DNA of 64,000 nt from Isoetes taiwanensis (GCA_021234155.1 JAJEKV010000034.1:1244001-1308000); one strand, 5' to 3'. Counted from the first letter of the stretch, positions 1 through 12,949 are shown. Translations and numbers: made by a program. Notes: generated by a model not told the origin, from the letters alone.

Positions 1-3000
1 AGTCAAAAGTATCAATATCACGAGAGGAAGTGGTAGATGGCGGGTTGTAATTTTTGAAACAAATAATTGTATATGGGGGCTCATCAACATTTATGCCTCT
101 AATATACCTGCAAAAGGGCGACTATGTGGAGAGATTGAGCTATGGATAACTCATCAAGGTGTTGGAGTTGAAAATTGGATCCTTGGAGGGATCTGAATAT
201 AGCCAGATGTATGGGATCAAAAAATTGGCACACCACGGAATTTGCTACAAGAGGAAGAAGTTGCGTGGAACTCTCTTTTGAGCAGCGTTGGCTTCTCCCT
301 AATTCCTCCATCTAATCTTTGCATTTTCACGGTCTAATAAAGCGAAGGGGCATGGCAGTATCTTGCTTATTAGATGGGTTCTACATAGCTAATAGGACAG
401 CCTCCTTCATGGATAGATGTTATGTCGAAGGAGAGCTTGCTTTCTACTTATTCGGACCATGTGCCACAAAAGTTAGTATTGGAGAGTATCCCTACTAAAA
501 GAAAGAGGAGGAATGTGCCTTTCAAGTTTAATACCTCTCTACTAGGGAAGGAGGCTTTGCAGACCCTTTAGGGCTGGCTTCTCTAACTATCTCTGAAGGC
601 CTCCCTAACATGAAGGCGTGGGTTAAAAAGATTAGCCTTATGAAAATGTGGATCAAGAAATGGGGCAAGGATAAGTGCTTGAAATTCAAGAAAAGAAAAA
701 AGATCAGTATATAACCTTCTTAGGGTAGTCAAGCGAGGAGCTGTTACTAGATCCCCACAATAGAGACAAGCAATCCTTAGAGGAGGCTGGAAACAAAAGC
801 CAAAGCTATCGGGGAGGAGGAAGCTAGGGGGCTGCGGTCCGTTCCAAAACAAAGTGGTGCAGTAGTCGGACCATGAAAATTCTAAGTGCTTCTTTAGAAT
901 GGCGGGGGCGGATTAGCGAGAGAAACGATGTTACTTCAATTAAGGATAATTGTCAAAGCACACTTATTGATCCTGGGGATATCAAGGCATTTATTCGGGA
1001 CAGCTTTCAGGCTCAATTCAAAGCAGACAATCTCCCATCCTCTTATCAATCCCAAATCTCTCTTTGGTTGGCCCAGATTGATTGGGCACATAAGATTACT
1101 GTGGATGACAACCAAGCTTTATTGCATCAGCCGGGCGAAGATGAGATATTTAAAGTACTATGCTCTCTGACCTCTAGTAAGTCCCCAGACTCTGATGGCT
1201 TTCCTCCTGAATTCTTTGTGGAGTTCTGGGACGCTCTTGGACCAGACTTTGTGAAGGCTGTTTGGGGGGCTTGGTCCTCTTGCTCATTACATCCTACTCT
1301 AGCGGCAGGATTCATCACCTTGGTCCCAAAAGTTTCTAGACCTCTATCACTTGGGGAATGGCGTCCCATTGCACTAACAAATGTCTTATATAAGGTAATT
1401 ATGAAAGGCATCGCCAACCATCTTAAGCTTTGTCCTAAGCGGGGGTTATTGGAAGGAGCAATCAGCTTTTACGCCGGGTAGATATATTTTGGACAACTAT
1501 CTAGCGGCTAGAGAAGGAATGCATTGGTCTTGAATCTACGGCAAAGTTGTGTACTTATTAAGATGGATTTTAGAAAGGCCTATGACTCCCTTAGATGGGA
1601 TGGTGCAGAAGTGATGAGCCATATGGGATTCAATAAGCAGTTTATCGACATTTCAATGGGAGCGATACAAATTTGCCTCTGCATCTGTCTTGGTTAATGG
1701 CGAGCCTTACGGTCTCTTTGATCTCGGGGGAAGGGTATTAGGCGGGGGGGCTGCCAGCTTGCCCCATACCTTTTTTTAATTATGGCCAACCTTCTCACAA
1801 GGATGGTTAATCTCAAAGGATTACGGAAGGGGCATCGATTGGTGCGGCTATCTGGGAGTCAAGCGAAAAAACTCACAATCATGCAATATCACGGATGACA
1901 CCTTTATGTTCCTCGGTATGGCGATGGTAGCTTTCATTCCTTTTGTGGGATATTGATTGCGTTTGAGGTTATATCGGGCATTGGGCTAAATGCCACCAAA
2001 TGTCTTGTTTTATGGGCCTTAGGGGAGATATTGACCCTCGTGCTAATGGATTAGGCTTCCCGTCGTTAGGCTACTTGAGGGGAAAGCATTAAGCTATTAG
2101 GTTTGCCCTTTACGTCTCGAGATAATATGAAGGGTCTTTGGGCTCCTATATTAGACAAACTTAGAAAAAGGTTGGGTTATGGTCTTCTAAAGGATTATCA
2201 TGTAGAGGGGAGAGTAGCGATTGCTAATCTTTGTTTTGGCCAGCTCTCACATATATTCCTCGTCGGTGATGGTAGCCCGAAAAGAATATATAATCAAATC
2301 TGAGTTATCATTAGAAAGTTCATCTAGGGGGTATGGCTAGCGTTGCTTGGTACGAACTATGTAGAGATAAAAGGGATGGAGGGATAGGATGTAAGGACCC
2401 TTTCCACCTTGAGGCTCAAGCTCTAGCGGCCAGTTTGTCTAGCGAGTTTTACAAGGGGTACATCTCTGCTTTGGCATTTGTTAAGCTTGGTTTGATCTGT
2501 GCAAGATTCAAGGTAAACCATATCTTCCTAGGGATGAACTAGGAGCCCTAGGAGCCTCTTTTTGTAACTTTAAGGTGGCCCCTGGCACTTCCCCAGTCAT
2601 GAGGCGTATTCTCCATGCTTGGAGGGAGGTGCAAGCAGTGTGCTCCCCTTGCCTATACCTCAAAGAATTTGGGAAAGCCGGTATATTACGGAACATTCAT
2701 GTATGGGAAGAGAATGGACGTCCCTTGGCATTAGTTCATCCTCGCATCTTTAAGAAATGGTGAGACCATGGGATCTTAAAATTGCAGCATCTTTGGGAAA
2801 ATGGTAGATGGATCTCTTGGATGGAATTTAGACTCAAAGTGCAAAGAGCAGGGGAGGGAGATAGAAAGATACTACGAAAAATTCTAGATAATGTTAAGCT
2901 TCTCTCAGGGGCTACTGGTCCTGAGGAAAAGTGGTCCTGTGCAGGTAAGGAGACATACAATGTTGCAAGTATCTATCGGGCCCTTTGTGATGACTCTCCT

Positions 3001-3735
3001 CTTAAAGCAGAGGCTAGGCTTCAAGTGAATGGATCAGCGGCTAAGCTCCTCTTAGCAAACTCCTGGAAAACCTTATGCTCTAGGAGAATACAATTTTTTA
3101 GATGGGAGGCTCTCCAAGGAGGTCTCAACACTAAAGTGAAGCTGGTCCATAGAGGAATTGTGTCTACAGACCAATGTCCTCTTGGGTGCCAGGCTAGCGA
3201 ATCTCTTTCACATCTCTTTTTCTGTCCAAAAATTATTGAATTCTGGTATTGGGTATGCCCTATTATGAGACTACAAGCACACCAACTTGGGTGGCTGAAC
3301 GCTGTAATGATCTTGGACAGAGATTGTATTGATGCTTCCCTGGTTAGCGTGGCTCTCTGTATTATATGGAGACATCGGTGCGATGTCACTTTGGGGGGGC
3401 AATCCATCTCTATTGAGAAACTTAAGAGTCTTTTCAATAAGGAAATTGTTTTAATGGCATTGTCCCACCATAGGAAGATGGGGATGAGTTACAATAAGGG
3501 ATTGGACAGAATTGGTAAGATTGAAGGATTTTATAACTACTTTAAGTGCCATTGGATGAGCTCTGAGGACCTAGACTTTCTTGATAGATCTAATGGTGGA
3601 ACAATCTGAGTTTAGTGGAGAAAGCAATCTGAGTAACTGACCAGATGGGGTCTCTCTACCATTATGTTGTTGTGGAAATAGGACTTCCCTTAGTAGACAC
3701 ATCATTGATGCATAGAGAACCCGTATAATAGCCCA
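1..3735 (+). mobile_element. LINE, left copy: truncated by window edge, endonuclease-RT-zf-RVT, many lesions
   Basis: This is the 3' part of a plant non-LTR retrotransposon and matches 43,094-46,820. From 1 to about 580 it covers the middle and end of the APE-type endonuclease, but in broken frames. From 600 to 2,540 it covers the reverse transcriptase; an open piece at 873-1,481 includes the LVPKVSRP..WRPIALTN region. From 2,782 to 3,609 an open 275-residue segment ends in a zf-RVT-like domain (CPLGC...HLFFC). The YADD active-site region is destroyed near 1,890. Most breaks in 1-2,570 sit at positions where the right copy has CAG or CTG. The segment from 2,575 on is clean and differs by about a dozen plain substitutions. 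No poly-A tail is visible, so the 3' end (about 3,735) is inferred from a drop in divergence. Confidence 0.9.
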
Positions 3736-4049
3736 TCATTAAACAATGGAGCATGTACGTATGCTTTTAAATGATATAGACAAATACATAAACAATATAA
3801 ACGAAGACAAAGGAAAACGATAATAAAATGATATATACAATTAATAACATTGGTGCTATTATCCACTAACTAATAATGTTGCGAAAGAAAGTAATAATAA
3901 TAACGATAAGCATAAGTGAGGATGTATGCCTTATATATATGTATGTACGAAAAACGAAAGCAAGAGGGTAATGGAACACACAACATGTTAAAATCTAGAC
4001 ATATAGATATGGCTACTAGATAGTAAACTGGGTGGATATAGAAATCAAA
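3736..4049. other. AT-rich spacer, nothing recognised
   Basis: This AT-rich spacer separates the LINE 3' region from the eight-cysteine gene, whose 3' flank it forms. I see no coding frame, repeat or RNA gene in it. It is essentially identical in the right copy (46,821-47,141). Confidence 0.5.
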
Positions 4050-4410
4050 CTAGAAGCCACAATTGGGCCTTCGGAAGGAGAAACCACAAGCGCGAGGAAC
4101 ATTAAGGTATCGCCCATAAAGATTCCTATCCACGCGACAATAGCAACCAATAGACACCTGGTTAGCAACCCTACAGCAATAGTTGGCGGAAATCTGGTGT
4201 TGAAACGAGCAAAATCACTGCATGCATCTACAAACTCCTGCAAGCTCCAAATCCGCCACCTCCGCCGCCGCCGCCTCTGCCTCCACCACCTCCAAATCCG
4301 CCTCCACCACCTCCAAATCCGCCTCCACCGCCTCCTCCAGGTTGTGCCATGGCTATATCCACCACCATGGCCATCAGTATAATTGCCACAATAGCTATTG
4401 CTCTCCCCAT
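4050..4410 (-). pseudogene. Glycine-rich eight-cysteine (nsLTP-like) secreted protein, left copy, frameshifted
   Basis: This is the same gene as 47,142-47,507. The signal peptide (MGRAIAIVAIILMAM...) and the glycine-rich stretch are intact. A lost C (ctcctgc here, ctccctgc in the right copy) throws the frame after FGAC. A second lesion (ttggcggaa against ttgcttggaa) alters the CC pair region. The cysteine module therefore cannot be read through. Both lesions lie at or next to CTG-like sites, so the break may be a sequence error and not real decay. Confidence 0.75.
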
Positions 4411-4810
4411 CCTTCTTCTTTGTGCCCTTGCTTCATCCCTTGCCATTTATAAAGGACTAAATTGGAGGCCACATTTGTTCTCAGTTGACTTATTGACAAA
4501 TGGCCGAAATCACATTCAGTGCCTTAGCTGTGGTAGGTGTTGAAGCCCATCCCTTCTTTATTGAATATAATATCTTTGTGTCTAGCACATCTTCGTCATT
4601 TGTAAAATAGGCAATGTTCTGCTACAAGTTCCATGTGGGTGTTATCATATAATCCAAATTATTTTTCCTTTCGCATTTAACACTTTTTGGCGTCTAGAGT
4701 GTCGGTGCTTACTTGTCGTGCTTTTGGGTGGGCTATCATAAAGACATCATTTTGCTCATTCCATGGGAAAATTTCTTTCACTTCTTAAATCTCCAAAAGC
4801 GCTATGATGT

Positions 4811-5031
4811 ATGGGGGGACGGAAACAGGGGAGATGATTCCAGGGGTCCCGCGACCGGCGGCCAGCCGGGCAGATCCTGGGAATCAGCGACCCTGTTTCG
4901 TCCCCCTAACTATAACAACTGGGAGGACGCAAAATTTGATCCGTTTACCTGTTCTTGACCTGTTGAGCGGAATCAAGCCCGCCGCTTTCCATTCCGGAGG
5001 CTGAATGGGCTCCCCAGTTGCCATGTTGTTT
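4811..5031. repeat. Pair of abutting inverted repeats, left copy (damaged)
   Basis: This corresponds to 47,911-48,130. The outer arms of the first stem (ggggacggaaacaggg and ccctgtttcgtcccc) are still seen. The left arm of the second stem reads 'ctataacaactggga' in place of 'acaacatggcaactgggga', so its pairing is broken in this copy. Confidence 0.7.
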
Positions 5032-5301
5032 TAGGATAGGTCCAAAATAGAATTCGTAAAATATGAAAGACATATATTTGTGCCCCTTTTTTTTTCGAGA
5101 AATACACGTTCTACATGTGAAGAGACAAAAACCCGCGCGCACACACATTTATTTGTGTATGTTCTTTCAAGACTTGCCCTCAGCCATGTATGGTGGTCGG
5201 GGAAGGACCCCTCTGGGTGTGTTGCAAATTGTACCATAAGCTGCGGCTTCTCGTGGACATTAAAAACCATCTATCTATATATCCTCATTTACAAGGGCCC
5301 A

Positions 5302-5377
5302 AACTACAAGACTCGAGAATGCTCCTTCAACAAAAAACGCAACTACAAGACTCGAGAATGCTCCTTCAACAAAAAAA
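5302..5377. repeat. Two-copy direct repeat, about 36 bp
   Basis: The unit starting 'aactacaagactcgagaatg' occurs twice with a 3-4 base spacer. The same pair is present at 48,403-48,478. It sits in non-coding sequence between the hairpins and the kinase 3' flank. Confidence 0.85.
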
Positions 5378-6541
5378 TGTCTTTCGCACTAGGTCTGGCG
5401 GCTTAATATTGTTTCAGCCTGTTAATTATGGGGAATCATCAATGTGTCTCCACCTACGTAAAGCATTGATACAAAAGTTATATTGTATCATTGTCCAACA
5501 TCCCACAATTGCTTAACTTGCTACAACACCCAGTAGCCCAGTTCTTGACTACTGACCTTTATCATTATTCTACTACAAGGGTTATTTGAACTTTCTAATT
5601 ATATCAAGCCAGCAACATTATTCTACTACAACCATTATCTTATCTTCCACTTTTTATTTTTACTTTCTAACTATATCACGCCAACTAATTTCAATGTAAT
5701 ACCAATCGTTAAGTTTCTTACATAGGATATCAAACAGTATACTTCTTATCAATGCATGATGAACAAGATGATAATAGGACATATGTTTGTTTAGCTTCGT
5801 CATGAAGAGAGCAATTGTTCAAGAAGTGAGGACTTGTATTTCGTTCAAATGCTTTACTTGAATTTGGAGAGGATGACGAAAAGCTTGAATTTGGAGAGGA
5901 TGACGAAAAGCACTGTCATTCACCACCATATGAGAATTTCTTGCCTTACCTTTTGCTATAACCGATGTGCTTTCTTTTAGGAAGGACTTTAACATCTCGA
6001 CATTGACTGCAGCTATAAATGCTTGAGCTTGAGGGTCGTCATGGGATGGACAATTGGCAACTAGGCAAAAAGGCGGTTGCATCAATTGAACATTATTTCA
6101 CGTTAGCCAAATTTTGTAGCTCGTCCTGTTCTTGGTCCAATTCTTTAAGAGTCTTCTCAGCTCCGATCTTTTGTTTCTACAACAATGTGCCCTCCATTCT
6201 TGTAGTAGAAGTTTGATTTCATCATAACCATGAGGTCAAGATCCCAATGTTTGTTGTCTTCGATATGAATCTGACTTTTAACTTGCAAAACAACCACAAT
6301 TAGTACAACAAAGCCAAAAGTTTTGCACCTGCACAAAACATACACGATTAGTAAAACAAAACACACCCATAAAATAGCAATCTTGACCCGTCTTGATAAC
6401 TACTTCTTTTTGCTAGATATGCCCAAGCTGCTACTCTTGCCCCAACCACGACTACTCTTGCCCCAACCATGAGTGCGTGTTGATCATGTGCCGCCCTTAT
6501 GATGTGTAATAATGTCATTTCAATCACGTGCCTTTGATGGA
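5378..6541. other. Non-coding stretch 3' of the kinase, short direct repeat inside
   Basis: No convincing gene is seen. A 26-base unit containing 'tgaatttggagaggatgacg' is repeated back to back near 5,858-5,912 (right copy 48,959-49,011). A minus-strand frame near the corresponding 49,190-49,280 reads as a short charged helix, but it is not supported by a start or by neighbours. Confidence 0.45.
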
Positions 6542-7581
6542 TTAACAAATCAATGCACATGGCTTCACAACTTGCCATGCCCCATTTAACCTTTGAAGTT
6601 TAATGCGTAAGTTGTGGCACTCTCCTTCATTTTGTTTTAGAACATGTGTTGCTTCTTAGCTCTTCTGATTTATGGTCCACATGGTCTTCTCCATAGCAGC
6701 TTCACTCTCACATGAAGCTTTGGTGACCCAAGGGTGGGATAAAATATTCTCCAAAGATATTCTGTCCTCTGGTTTAAAGCTCAACATTGCGAGAACAAGG
6801 CTGTGAGCTTCCTCGGACACACAATGCCAATGAGGCCATTCTAAACAAAGAAGCGACAAGATCCTCCCCATTAGAGAGCCTCTCAACAACCTCATTAGTA
6901 TTTTCAAGACAAGAGAAGGCACGCAACCCAGTAAGAGCTTCATACAAGATGATACCAAGGCCCCAGATATCAACCTCCTTAGAGTAATGTCCATGAAGAA
7001 CCTCAGGGGCATAATACCGACGGTACCAACTCGTGCGGTAAAGAAAGGGGAACAAGCATGGGAGAAACAAGATGAAAGGCCGAAATCGGAAACCCTAATA
7101 TCGTAGGGTGGCGAGTGAAGGGCGAGGAGAATATTCCCAGGTTTGAGATCCCTATGGACGATACCATGGGAGTGTAAGGTTTGGATGGCGAGGGCAAGGT
7201 TTTTGAGGAGGAGGGCAGAGTGGGTTGGAAGAGCCTACCATGCTGCTGGATTCTGTCGCCTGGCTGGAGTGGCACAGTTCGATGATCAAGTGGGTGAAGC
7301 AGCGGTCGGCGATGACGTCGTGAAGGCGGGCGATGCCGCGGCAGCCGGCGAGCTTGCTCATGATCTCTATCTCTCGCCTCAGCCTTGGGGGCGTTTGGAA
7401 CTCTCCCACTGGACCTTTGTAGATGCTTTTGCAGGCGAACTCTCGCCCCCCTTCCCCTGCTCCGACACTGGAACACTGTCGCCTGCGCTCCCTTCCCTAT
7501 CTGCTTCACCAGCTCGTAGCGCTCCAATAGCTTCGGAAACTTGTAAAAATATAACACGTTCAAATCCAGCGTTCTCGCCAT
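6542..7581 (-). pseudogene. Ser/Thr protein kinase, left copy, multiply frameshifted
   Basis: This is the counterpart of 49,644-50,682. The start region (MARTLDLNV...), the glycine loop (GKGAQATVF) and the YYAPEVLHGHYSKEVDIWGLG segment can be read, but in three different frames. Differences from the right copy include gtcgcctggctgg for gtcatacaagctgg, and lesions near 6,706, 6,820 and 7,022. It shares with the right copy the C6 run (7,446-7,451) that shifts the frame between the glycine loop and the ATP-binding lysine. As written it cannot encode a kinase. Confidence 0.8.
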
Positions 7582-9034
7582 CGCACCATAAGCTTAACAC
7601 AACTCGCCTTCCAGTTCCTTGCCACATATATAGCCTATTCTTCCTTGGCCTTTTTTGACGTGCCATCACTCTCTACCACACAAAAAAAGGTCTTCTTGCA
7701 GCTATTTTTTTTCCCAGATTACATCCCCGATGAAAAGGTTCTTGCCCGAATTTAGCCATGACTTCCCATTTTTTCGCTTTTGGTCATAGGGGTTTTGGTC
7801 CTCAATCACCATTTCAAGGCGAGAAAAGAACATCGTAATTGGCTCGCCTTGAATGGTGATTGAATTTTTTTCATAATTGATGAATTGATGAAAAACAATT
7901 ATATTTATGTGGATCTCATGAAAAACAAAGTTATGCACATGAGCCAATCAATAATGGCTTTGAAACCTATTACACAGTCTCACATTTAATAATAATGCTC
8001 GGTCTCTCACATTTAATAATAATGCTCGGTCTGGTGTAGTGACAATTCTGAAGCTACCGCTTAAGAGATTGCTTGGTCTAAAACTTGTAAGAAGTTTATT
8101 TTATTAAAGTTCATGTTTTGGGCTTACGGATGGAAACATGGATAAGAAACTCTTAAGGCGGAAGGTTCATCGATACATGGTTCCTTGATGACTCGACTTC
8201 CATATCATATAGGGCATTTAGTTATCTAACAAAAGTTTTACCTCTTGTAGGTATTGAGTTAAATCTTGGCAATGGGGCAAACCATGTCTACCACATCCGA
8301 TGGTCGGGGATCTCACGATCACTTAGGATGATCAATCGAGGACAAAAGACTAGGCAAAATAGAGTTCCCCAAAGCGACTTTTGGTATCAACACAAGACCT
8401 AAGAGGAATTTTTGGAAATCCGGGGGAGGATTTTTGGTGATTGTCTTTGGAATGGGTGAAGAAAACTAGTTGTTGGAAGGAGTGCACAAATTTTTTGGAG
8501 TTGATTTTATAGGGCAAATTTGGGGCAAAATGAAGTAAAAATAAAGATCCATACTTTTGCCCTCATGTCCATTGCAATACAAACAATTTGCAGTTTTTTG
8601 TATATAATATACCACATAAATATATCCTATGCTTTTTTGACGTGGCATGGTGCATCCCCCCCAAAAAGGGACCTAGACCTACAATGCCTCCTCATGTCTA
8701 TAGCCATAAAATACCCTCCATTATGAGGTTCCTTGTGGTGCTCAGTACATTCATTCCTTGTATGTCAAGCGGTGAAGGACAAAGATCAAAGGTGGGACTA
8801 GAAAGCAATTTGTTGTTTGTAACATGTTGTTTGATCTAACTCTGGAGTACATGCAGAGAAAGTCTTTGAGAGGATGTAATTTTTGAGATTTATTATCTTG
8901 CTACAATACTAAAGCCAAAATAAGATGATAATCATTACCGCGATCTCGGCCAGTTAATCTTCTTACTTCTATTTTTGAATCATTGGGTTTTCGATTTCCC
9001 TTGTTTTTTTTAGGTTGCTGAAGGGCTTAGGGAT
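7582..9034. other. Non-coding stretch between kinase promoter and PPR-like relic, left copy
   Basis: The first part is the kinase 5' flank. The rest shows a two-copy direct repeat ('catttaataataatgctcgg' at about 7,983 and 8,010) and several short unsupported frames. The right copy is 50,770-52,134. No gene is recognised. Confidence 0.45.
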
Positions 9035-9560
9035 GGATGTCATGCACAAAGGATTCCATACAAGATCATGGGAGAGGTTTCATTTGAAGGTTGAGATCGG
9101 CTTTGATAAGCAAGCATTAAGATGGTTCAAACAAATGTAGTTTAAAGGGTTTCTGGGCTCTTTGAAAGCTTGTGTTGGCATGGGGATTGTCGATAAAATG
9201 AAATCATATAAAAGGATCTCTTTGTTGTCAACACTTGGATTTACATGCCCACAAAGTTGTGGCTCATTGAGAGGAGAGTGGTAGACATATCTTTGGCGGT
9301 GGCGGTTCAAGATATTTTGTCCTAAACCGAAATGTTATAATATCATGCATTCTAAAAATGGGTTTAGTGGGAGAAATTTTTATGTGAACACATATTTACA
9401 AAGGGCATATCTCCGTGCCACCACGCTCTTGCTTAAATGCTTGTGGGAATGTAAGAGGAGATGCGCTTGTTTCAAAAGTTGGTTGACATGTATGGCTTTC
9501 ATAAGTTCACAACCCGCATGTTTTGGCGGGATGTTTAACGAGGGATGTTATATTCTAGAA
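9035..9560 (+). pseudogene. PPR-like relic, left copy
   Basis: This is the left counterpart of 52,135-52,655, with more lesions. The readable pieces (ALRWFKQM, ATTLLLKCLWEC) are described under the right copy. It is degraded in all frames. Confidence 0.45.
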
Positions 9561-10199
9561 AGTAACAACAATGCAATGAAGTTGGGCATTATCTTGAGCT
9601 TATATATTCAAATTTCTTATGTTTATATATAGTATGATCCCATGAAATCAAGCTATTGGGGTTGTGATATATTTACAATCACAATATTAAGCTAGCTCAT
9701 GCACAAGCTTAATCTCAATCGTTAGCTTTTTGCAACAAAGGCTCCCTCAAGAGATACAAGTTTCATCTTTTATTCCACTAATATGCCTTCATTTTCAATA
9801 GATCTTTCCAATTCAATCAATCTAAATTTATGGCGGGGAGCATTGAGCACGAAGGTAAAAAAAAGATTAAACACATCGCTAATTACTTTGGCTCATTTTG
9901 TTTGCTTTTGTAACTTAAACTAAGCTTTTATATTTAAGCTAAGACTAAAGATAAAAGATTTATTACTAAGAAGAAGCAAAGTTGAACCCACATCATCAAT
10001 CAATAAAGTAAGTTGTTGCCATTGAATTATGTGTGTCCCAATGTCTGTTCTAGTAAAAAAGCAATAGCATTTAAAAAGATGTGCACAACAATGAATGGCA
10101 AGTAATGGCGATTTTGTTCAAAACTTATCAATACCGACAACAAGTTCTTGCTACCAATTTGCAATTTTCCACATAGCAAGTCTTGTCTAGATCAGGTAG

Positions 10200-12870
10200 C
10201 TCGATACCACTTGATATAACTTTGGGTTATAGGCGCAAAACCATTGCACAATTATTGGCAGCAAGCATCCGTAACAAGCATGAGATGAGTGAGCATGAAA
10301 TAGTAAAAGTGAAACTTTTAGACTTTCAATCTTTGAGTGTTTAGTCATCATTGCCTCTTCAAAGGATTCTAACATCGGTTTCAAGCTTAACTATAATGAG
10401 TGAATACATCAATGTCTTCTCCTATTCTTTTGTTTTTCGATTATCTTGCCTACCACATCTCCGGTGTAAACAAAGTTTAGTTCATCCTACAACCTTTTTG
10501 CTTCAGATCTCTTTATTCTTGGAAGTTCTACATTTGTGTTGTCTATTATATCCTGACCATTTCCTATATGTCATTAGCTCTAATAGTATCATCAGCTCCC
10601 ATAGTATGACTATTTCGGATAATTCTTCTTGTTCTTCATTATCTTGGATGCTATCATCATCAAGGTTTGGTCCATTTACCTTGTCCTCTATTTTTTGTTG
10701 CTAAGGTGATTACGATATGATACTACTGTCCATGTTCTTGTAAGTAATTGTCTCATCAAAAAGTACATCTTTACTAGTTACTACTTTTCCTAGGCAGCGG
10801 ATCATAAAGAAAAACCTTTGGCTACTCATTAAGTAACCCATAAAAGGTAGTATGTATAAGATCTAACATCATTTTTTTTCTATTTTCTTCTTGAATATGA
10901 ACATAAGCGGTTACAACCAAAAACTTTAAGGATTCATAAGAAGGTTTTATGCCATCACGGTAATTCAAGCTGGAATTTTACCATTAAGGCTCCTCATTGG
11001 CATCTTATTTGGAATGTGCGGGTTGTCTTAGCCCTCCTTTTAGAAAGGCTGGGTAGCCCTAAATGCTTCAACATGGCCTGAGTGAATTTATATAGAGTTC
11101 CAAAAACCTCTTTTGCCCTTTAGGCCTTTTTAGGAAAAGGTAATGCGCTTTCTGCTTTCTTTTAAGCGACCAACACATTAGGATGAGTTGTCTTGCCATC
11201 GAGAAGATAATATCAAGCCTTCTTTTATCATGAAACTTAAATTATTAACATGTGTATGCCCAAACCTCTCCTGCATAACATATTTTGAAAGTAGGCAAAG
11301 TGAAGGCATTAATCATGGTTGAAACATCATTATGGAATCAAGTAACTTGCCAATAAAGGCGGGGATTCCATTAATACAATTCAGGGAATTTTGAGCTAAG
11401 ATAACTTGCTCAAACTCAAGTTTTCACCTACTTCTTAAGCTCGAGTATACCATTTTTTCACGGGCTTGTTTGCCATAATTCCTATAATTTGGATCCCTAC
11501 ATGACCTATTTAGTTTCTCAAGCGAAAAGCGAAAATTTTCTAATTAATGAGTTCTTCTTTGTCATTTAGCATTAAACTTCCTTGATTATTCAAGAGAACA
11601 TTATAAAATGTTTCTCATAGCACCTTGTACCCATGGTTTTACTAGTTTACTACTTGAGATAAAAGTTCTTAACTTATGCTATAAACACAAAGAATGATTT
11701 CAAAGTGTTCTTGTATTTCCTTTTAAGTCTAAAATTCCAGCCAACCTACTCGATCAACCTCTATCAAGTTTCCACCTCATAATTGCACAAAGCTAGAGCT
11801 TTTAAGTTGACTTTCCCTTAAACCTAGAGTTTTCTTTAATTCCACTTCTCTCAACTCCACTATCTAATATGAATAAATCATCATAATTGTTAGTGTTGTT
11901 TTCTGAAATAAATAGAGCACTAGAGATTCTTACCTCTACCACTTTATCGGTGACTTCTTCACCTTCATTTCTTTCACATTGATGTTTCTGTTGGCCGTGC
12001 CTTTTCCCTTCCTCTTCTCGAGGCACCTTTTCTTCCTCTTGCGTCCCTTCTATGCCATAGAAGTTTCCCTACCTCTGCTGGAGTTGTTCTTTCATTTGAA
12101 GAGTCTTTCAGGCTAGAACGATTTATAGCAATATGGCCAAAGCCTTCACATTTGTATCATTTATTCCCTTTCTTCAACTTAGGCAAATGTTCTTTAAATG
12201 ACCACAGGGCATTGCACAAGTAACATGGACCAATCTTGCACTAGTGCATTTCGTCCTTTGCTACTTGAAGTGTGCAAAATTTTTCGTGCTCTTCATCTAC
12301 TACGTTTATTCTGGCTTCCGGTTATGATCATAGTTTTGCTTCTTCCACGCTCTTTGCCACATTCCTAAACAAGGTCACTAGGCTGCTTGCATCTTGGAAA
12401 GGACTTTGCTATAGATAGGATCACGATACTCCTTTGCAAGTGGCACATCGGTAGCTTCTATGTATGCATTGAAGTTGTCGAACTTCCCAAAGAAGTCTTT
12501 GACATCTTTTCTTGATATTTCAAGTCTCTCGGCTCCTTGTTCAAGACATCCAACTAAAGAAAAAGTTTTCTATTGATAGGTCTTTAGCATATAGGTCCAC
12601 ATTTTCTTTTGAAGTCATTACCCTTAGTTTGAGTAGAAGGCTACTATTTATTTTTACTTCTGATTATTGCTCTTACTTCCAAGATTTTTAACTTCCAACT
12701 TTTTTAAAAGATTGAACTTGTAACCTCTACGAGAAAGGAACACAAATCACGACATTTAGGTAAGAATGTTCTTATACTTTTATCAATTATGTTATTATTA
12801 TCGGCCAAACCAAAGCAGCGAGCATTTCTGGTTCCAATCCTTGAGTTGGACCCACTATCTATGTCCAACA
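10200..12870 (-). mobile_element. Degraded Ty1/copia element, left copy
   Basis: This aligns with 53,306-55,965. The LTR-like start is at 12,846-12,870, followed on the minus strand by gag, zinc knuckle, pre-integrase and integrase C-terminal pieces as in the right copy. It is heavily lesioned: the primer-binding-site-like sequence, for example, reads ctcgatacca here against ctctgatacca in the right copy. No frame longer than about 75 residues survives. Confidence 0.75.
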
Positions 12871-12949
12871 TTTGATAATATCATGGACTCAAACTGCCAT
12901 TCCTAATATTTTCCAATTGCAAAATGTTGGTAGGTGATACCTAAAGACA

